Assembly: GCF_040412425.1 (NCBI RefSeq)
Contig: NC_089753.1
Location: 36,878,413 to 36,942,412, forward strand
Direction: 5' to 3'
Source: Macrobrachium rosenbergii
Lineage: Eukaryota > Arthropoda > Malacostraca > Decapoda > Palaemonidae
DNA length: 64,000 bases
Each line of letters begins with the position of its first letter. Within the stretch, counting starts at the first letter, position 1. A program made the position numbers and the translations under genes. This document shows, in pieces, positions 61,323 to 64,000 of this stretch. The notes under the pieces are model-generated. The model had not been told where the DNA came from. It saw only the letters and a program-made list of their open reading frames with translations, and did not search any database.

Positions 61323-64000
61323 GTTTGTATAATGCTATTACAAAGGGTCGAATTTAAGGACTTTGATTGAATATACTTTTACATGTACAATCCTTGTAAT
61401 TTTATCTATAAACAGAGGTAACTAGAGATAAAGAACTTTGGCATAGTAGCGTTGTTAATTAAGGTACAGTTTGGGAAATACTGTTCTTTACGTGAATTTT
61501 AGAACTTTGGAACTCTTACAGATACTACTTCCTGACAGTAAATCCAAGCCATATTAGTTCCTGTTAAAATACAAGCCGTTGTCTGTTATTTAGGAGTATC
61601 TCAGGCACCAACTAGAAATGCTTATTGAAGCCTGGTAACAAGGTAGTAGGTAGTTGAGTGTCAGGGGACCACCCATTCACCTGCCGGAGACCCAGCACTA
61701 TTTCATTGTGTAGATATCTCACTGCTGTTTCAATTTTGCTATCGAAGCTTTTCACTTGAGTATTTCTATGTTGGTGACAGTTAGATCAGTAAGTGAAGTA
61801 ACATTTGATGCAGATGTTACTACAGCATGGATGTTGTTCATGAAAGGAGACAAAGGAGTGTGTGGATGCCTATGTTGCCCTGTACTGTGAACCTTGACTG
61901 ATATTGATCTTTTTGCATGTGAGGAGTGTATTGGCTGGTCTCCTTTTCATTAAAAGAGATATGGGAAGGAGCATTGACCTTATTCCATCACTGCTTCTCC
62001 TGTTTAGTCTCCCTAGACTTTTCAGTAGTTGGGGTTACAAGCTTGGAGGGGATGGTTTATAAAACTACACTCTGCATCTGGTGGCACAGATGCATATACA
62101 TTGTGCATTGGGAGTACTCCCAGCACTAACTTTCTGCTTATGGTAGAACAGGTTTGCACGTGGCTACTTCGCCCAGCGCAGTTCCTGAGCATGCCCATTC
62201 CTTTCACCTCAGGTACTCCAGGGCTTTCTTCAGTTTCCATGATTGCATTATCATCATATTTTTTTTTTCTCTACCTCCGCTTTTCCTTTTTTGGGGTTAA
62301 GCATCTAATTTTTTTCTTCCCTTTCTCTGTCCTGTGCTCTTGCTGCTTGAACTTATGCCAGGGCTTGGGCTACACCAATTGTCTTTCTTCATGATTGTCT
62401 GATTTCATGCTACTTCTATATCTACGTACTGCTTTGCAGGCCAGTTGTTCTTCATTCCCTTCTCTTCATATGTCCATATCAGTTTTTGAGGCATTAACTT
62501 TTTCTGGCCTTTTGATATTGCTCATTTCCATTTTTCTTGTTAATGGTCATCTTTCTACTGCATAGAGTGTTAAAGGCCTTAAGCACTCACCATATGCAGG
62601 TCTTATGTCCTTACCTCATACTGTGTTCATTTGAGAATATGAAACTTTTTGTTTTTCATACTAAATACCTTTATTGGAAGATGTTCCAGTTGTTTTAATG
62701 TAGTAACAAGATAGTTAATAATGGCAGTTAAGTGAGAGTGTAGGAGGCTTATCAACTCACTTTGTAAGTAGTTCACTTGTCTTTGGCTGAGTTGCTGTGC
62801 AGACATACTGGAGTACTGCCATTGAATATTCACTTGCTTGAATGGTTAACAACTGTAGTAGGGTTTTTGTGGGTTGTGATTGCATGTAGAATGATGGTAC
62901 CTGAGTTCTTCCCGTTTGTTGGGAATAATGGCAATCCCAGCACCTGTTTTCTGGGTAGTGATTGTGAGCAGTTCAGGTGTCTGCTAGCTAATGCTCAATC
63001 CCTAGTGCTCAACCCCATTTGCTCTCAGTCACCTGCACATCTTTTCTTGGTAGAGGAAGACTGACCTCAACTCTTCCTGTGATCATGTCTCAAGAAGATA
63101 ACCATCATTGGCATGGCCAAACTCATGCTTAGCATCAGCCTAAACCATTCGCAATCGAGGACCTTCTTGGATTGTGCATGTCCTAAGGTCAACTTTGTCT
63201 GTGTGCTGCTCAGCACTGCTCCATATGGGATAGGCATTGTGCATGCCTGCTAACATTTGTGAGGTAGCAGGACCAGCTGGACAAATTCAGCTTCCATTTT
63301 GGGCCACAGGATTGGTTAGGATGGTCAAGTTTGATAATCTTTGGTGCCTTCGGACCATGATTTGGTGCCGGAGACTTTTTATGGATGTGCTTCATGGTCT
63401 TTGTTTTGGACATGCTTCAAGATCTTCACTATGGACATGCTTCTCATTCTTCAGTATGGACATGCTTCTCATAATTCATTGTGGACATGCTTCATGATCT
63501 TCGTTATGGACATGCTTCACAGTCATCGTAATGGACATGTTTCATGATTCTCATTATGGACATGCTTCATGATATGACAAGGGCCAAGACCTGGTTACTT
63601 TGTTTCATATACTCTGATAGAAGATTTATCTTGTGCTGTCCTGGATTCTGCCAGATCTGATGGTTCCTTGCCCATAGAACCCTTGGAGGTCAATTGAGAG
63701 AGGTGTTTTTGCTCTGTCATTGAGATCTATTGAGCAAAGTGGTCTTGTGGAGGTGACCTGGGCTACTTTTCGGCACATGGTGTCCTAGCACACCTTTGTT
63801 GTCACCATAGAGTTTGCACATTCATTTCAGAAGGTAGTTTCTCTGATCTGTGAATTGAAGAAAAATCACTCTTCCAGTTGCTCTGCCATGCTTCATCCCC
63901 TTACTTTGACACGGCTGCAGTTATTCTACTTCCCAGAAGATGCCACGACCTGCCTCCTGTAGGTGGACCCATTAGGCTGACGAATAACCTTAGGAGTGGC
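61323..64000. other. BTB gene intron or downstream sequence; repeat-like
   Basis: No zinc-finger or other conserved exon seen. 63379-63572 is a tandem repeat. The last 350 bases have the look of a decayed retroelement ORF (RRCHDLPPVGGP-like translation) but I cannot assign a family. Confidence 0.4.
63379..63572 (+). repeat. tandem repeat, unit about 25-27 bp
   Basis: About eight copies of TATGGACATGCTTCATGATC plus a short variable end. Copies differ by point changes and one- or two-base indels. Confidence 0.9.

Noticed and set aside
63237..63547. Zinc-finger exon of the BTB gene
   Set aside because: Cys and His residues come from the tandem repeat; the C2H2 spacing is absent.

Overview
This is eukaryotic nuclear DNA. 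It has intron-split genes with GT-AG junctions, long microsatellites, tRNA-derived SINEs, and remnants of LINE, DIRS-like, Tigger/pogo and Merlin-like elements. Several dispersed repeats (at 6800-7078, 53073-53400 and the SINE pair at 35.3-36.2 kb) look to me like families common in decapod crustacean genomes. A shrimp or crayfish is my best inference; the species cannot be settled from the sequence alone.

Left half (about 2.4-37.4 kb, minus strand): one gene, NADPH-cytochrome P450 reductase. I could join 13 coding exons with consistent reading phase from ATG at 33442 to TAG at 5343, giving a complete 684-residue protein with the membrane anchor and the FMN, FAD and NADPH motifs intact. A non-coding first exon near 37.3-37.4 kb and a long AT-rich 3' UTR are inferred. 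Its introns hold the transposon relics: a 784-bp palindromic MITE, two short Tigger-type elements, two decayed Tigger transposases, two decayed LINE reverse transcriptases, a tRNA-derived SINE and a 3.1-kb element with long terminal inverted repeats.

Middle (about 37.5-59.5 kb): I see no host gene. The stretch contains a decayed LINE (38.8-40.3 kb), a CT-rich repeat block, a roughly 30-bp minisatellite (43.8-44.2 kb), a dense cluster of long dinucleotide and trinucleotide arrays (42-54 kb), structured dispersed repeats, and a Merlin/ISXO2-like transposase fragment beside a foldback (58.3-59.25 kb).

Right end (59.6-61.3 kb, plus strand): three coding exons of a BTB/POZ transcription-regulator gene, 331 residues so far. 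It begins at ATG 59593 and continues beyond the window; DNA-binding exons, probably zinc fingers, are expected downstream but are not visible here.

The two genes have no evident functional link. P450 reductase is an ER redox partner for cytochromes P450, while the BTB protein is a nuclear regulator. No new multi-gene system was found. The most unusual features are the palindromic and foldback elements, the nested transposons, the many exact two-copy tandem duplications of 30-45 bp, and a doubly structured dispersed repeat.
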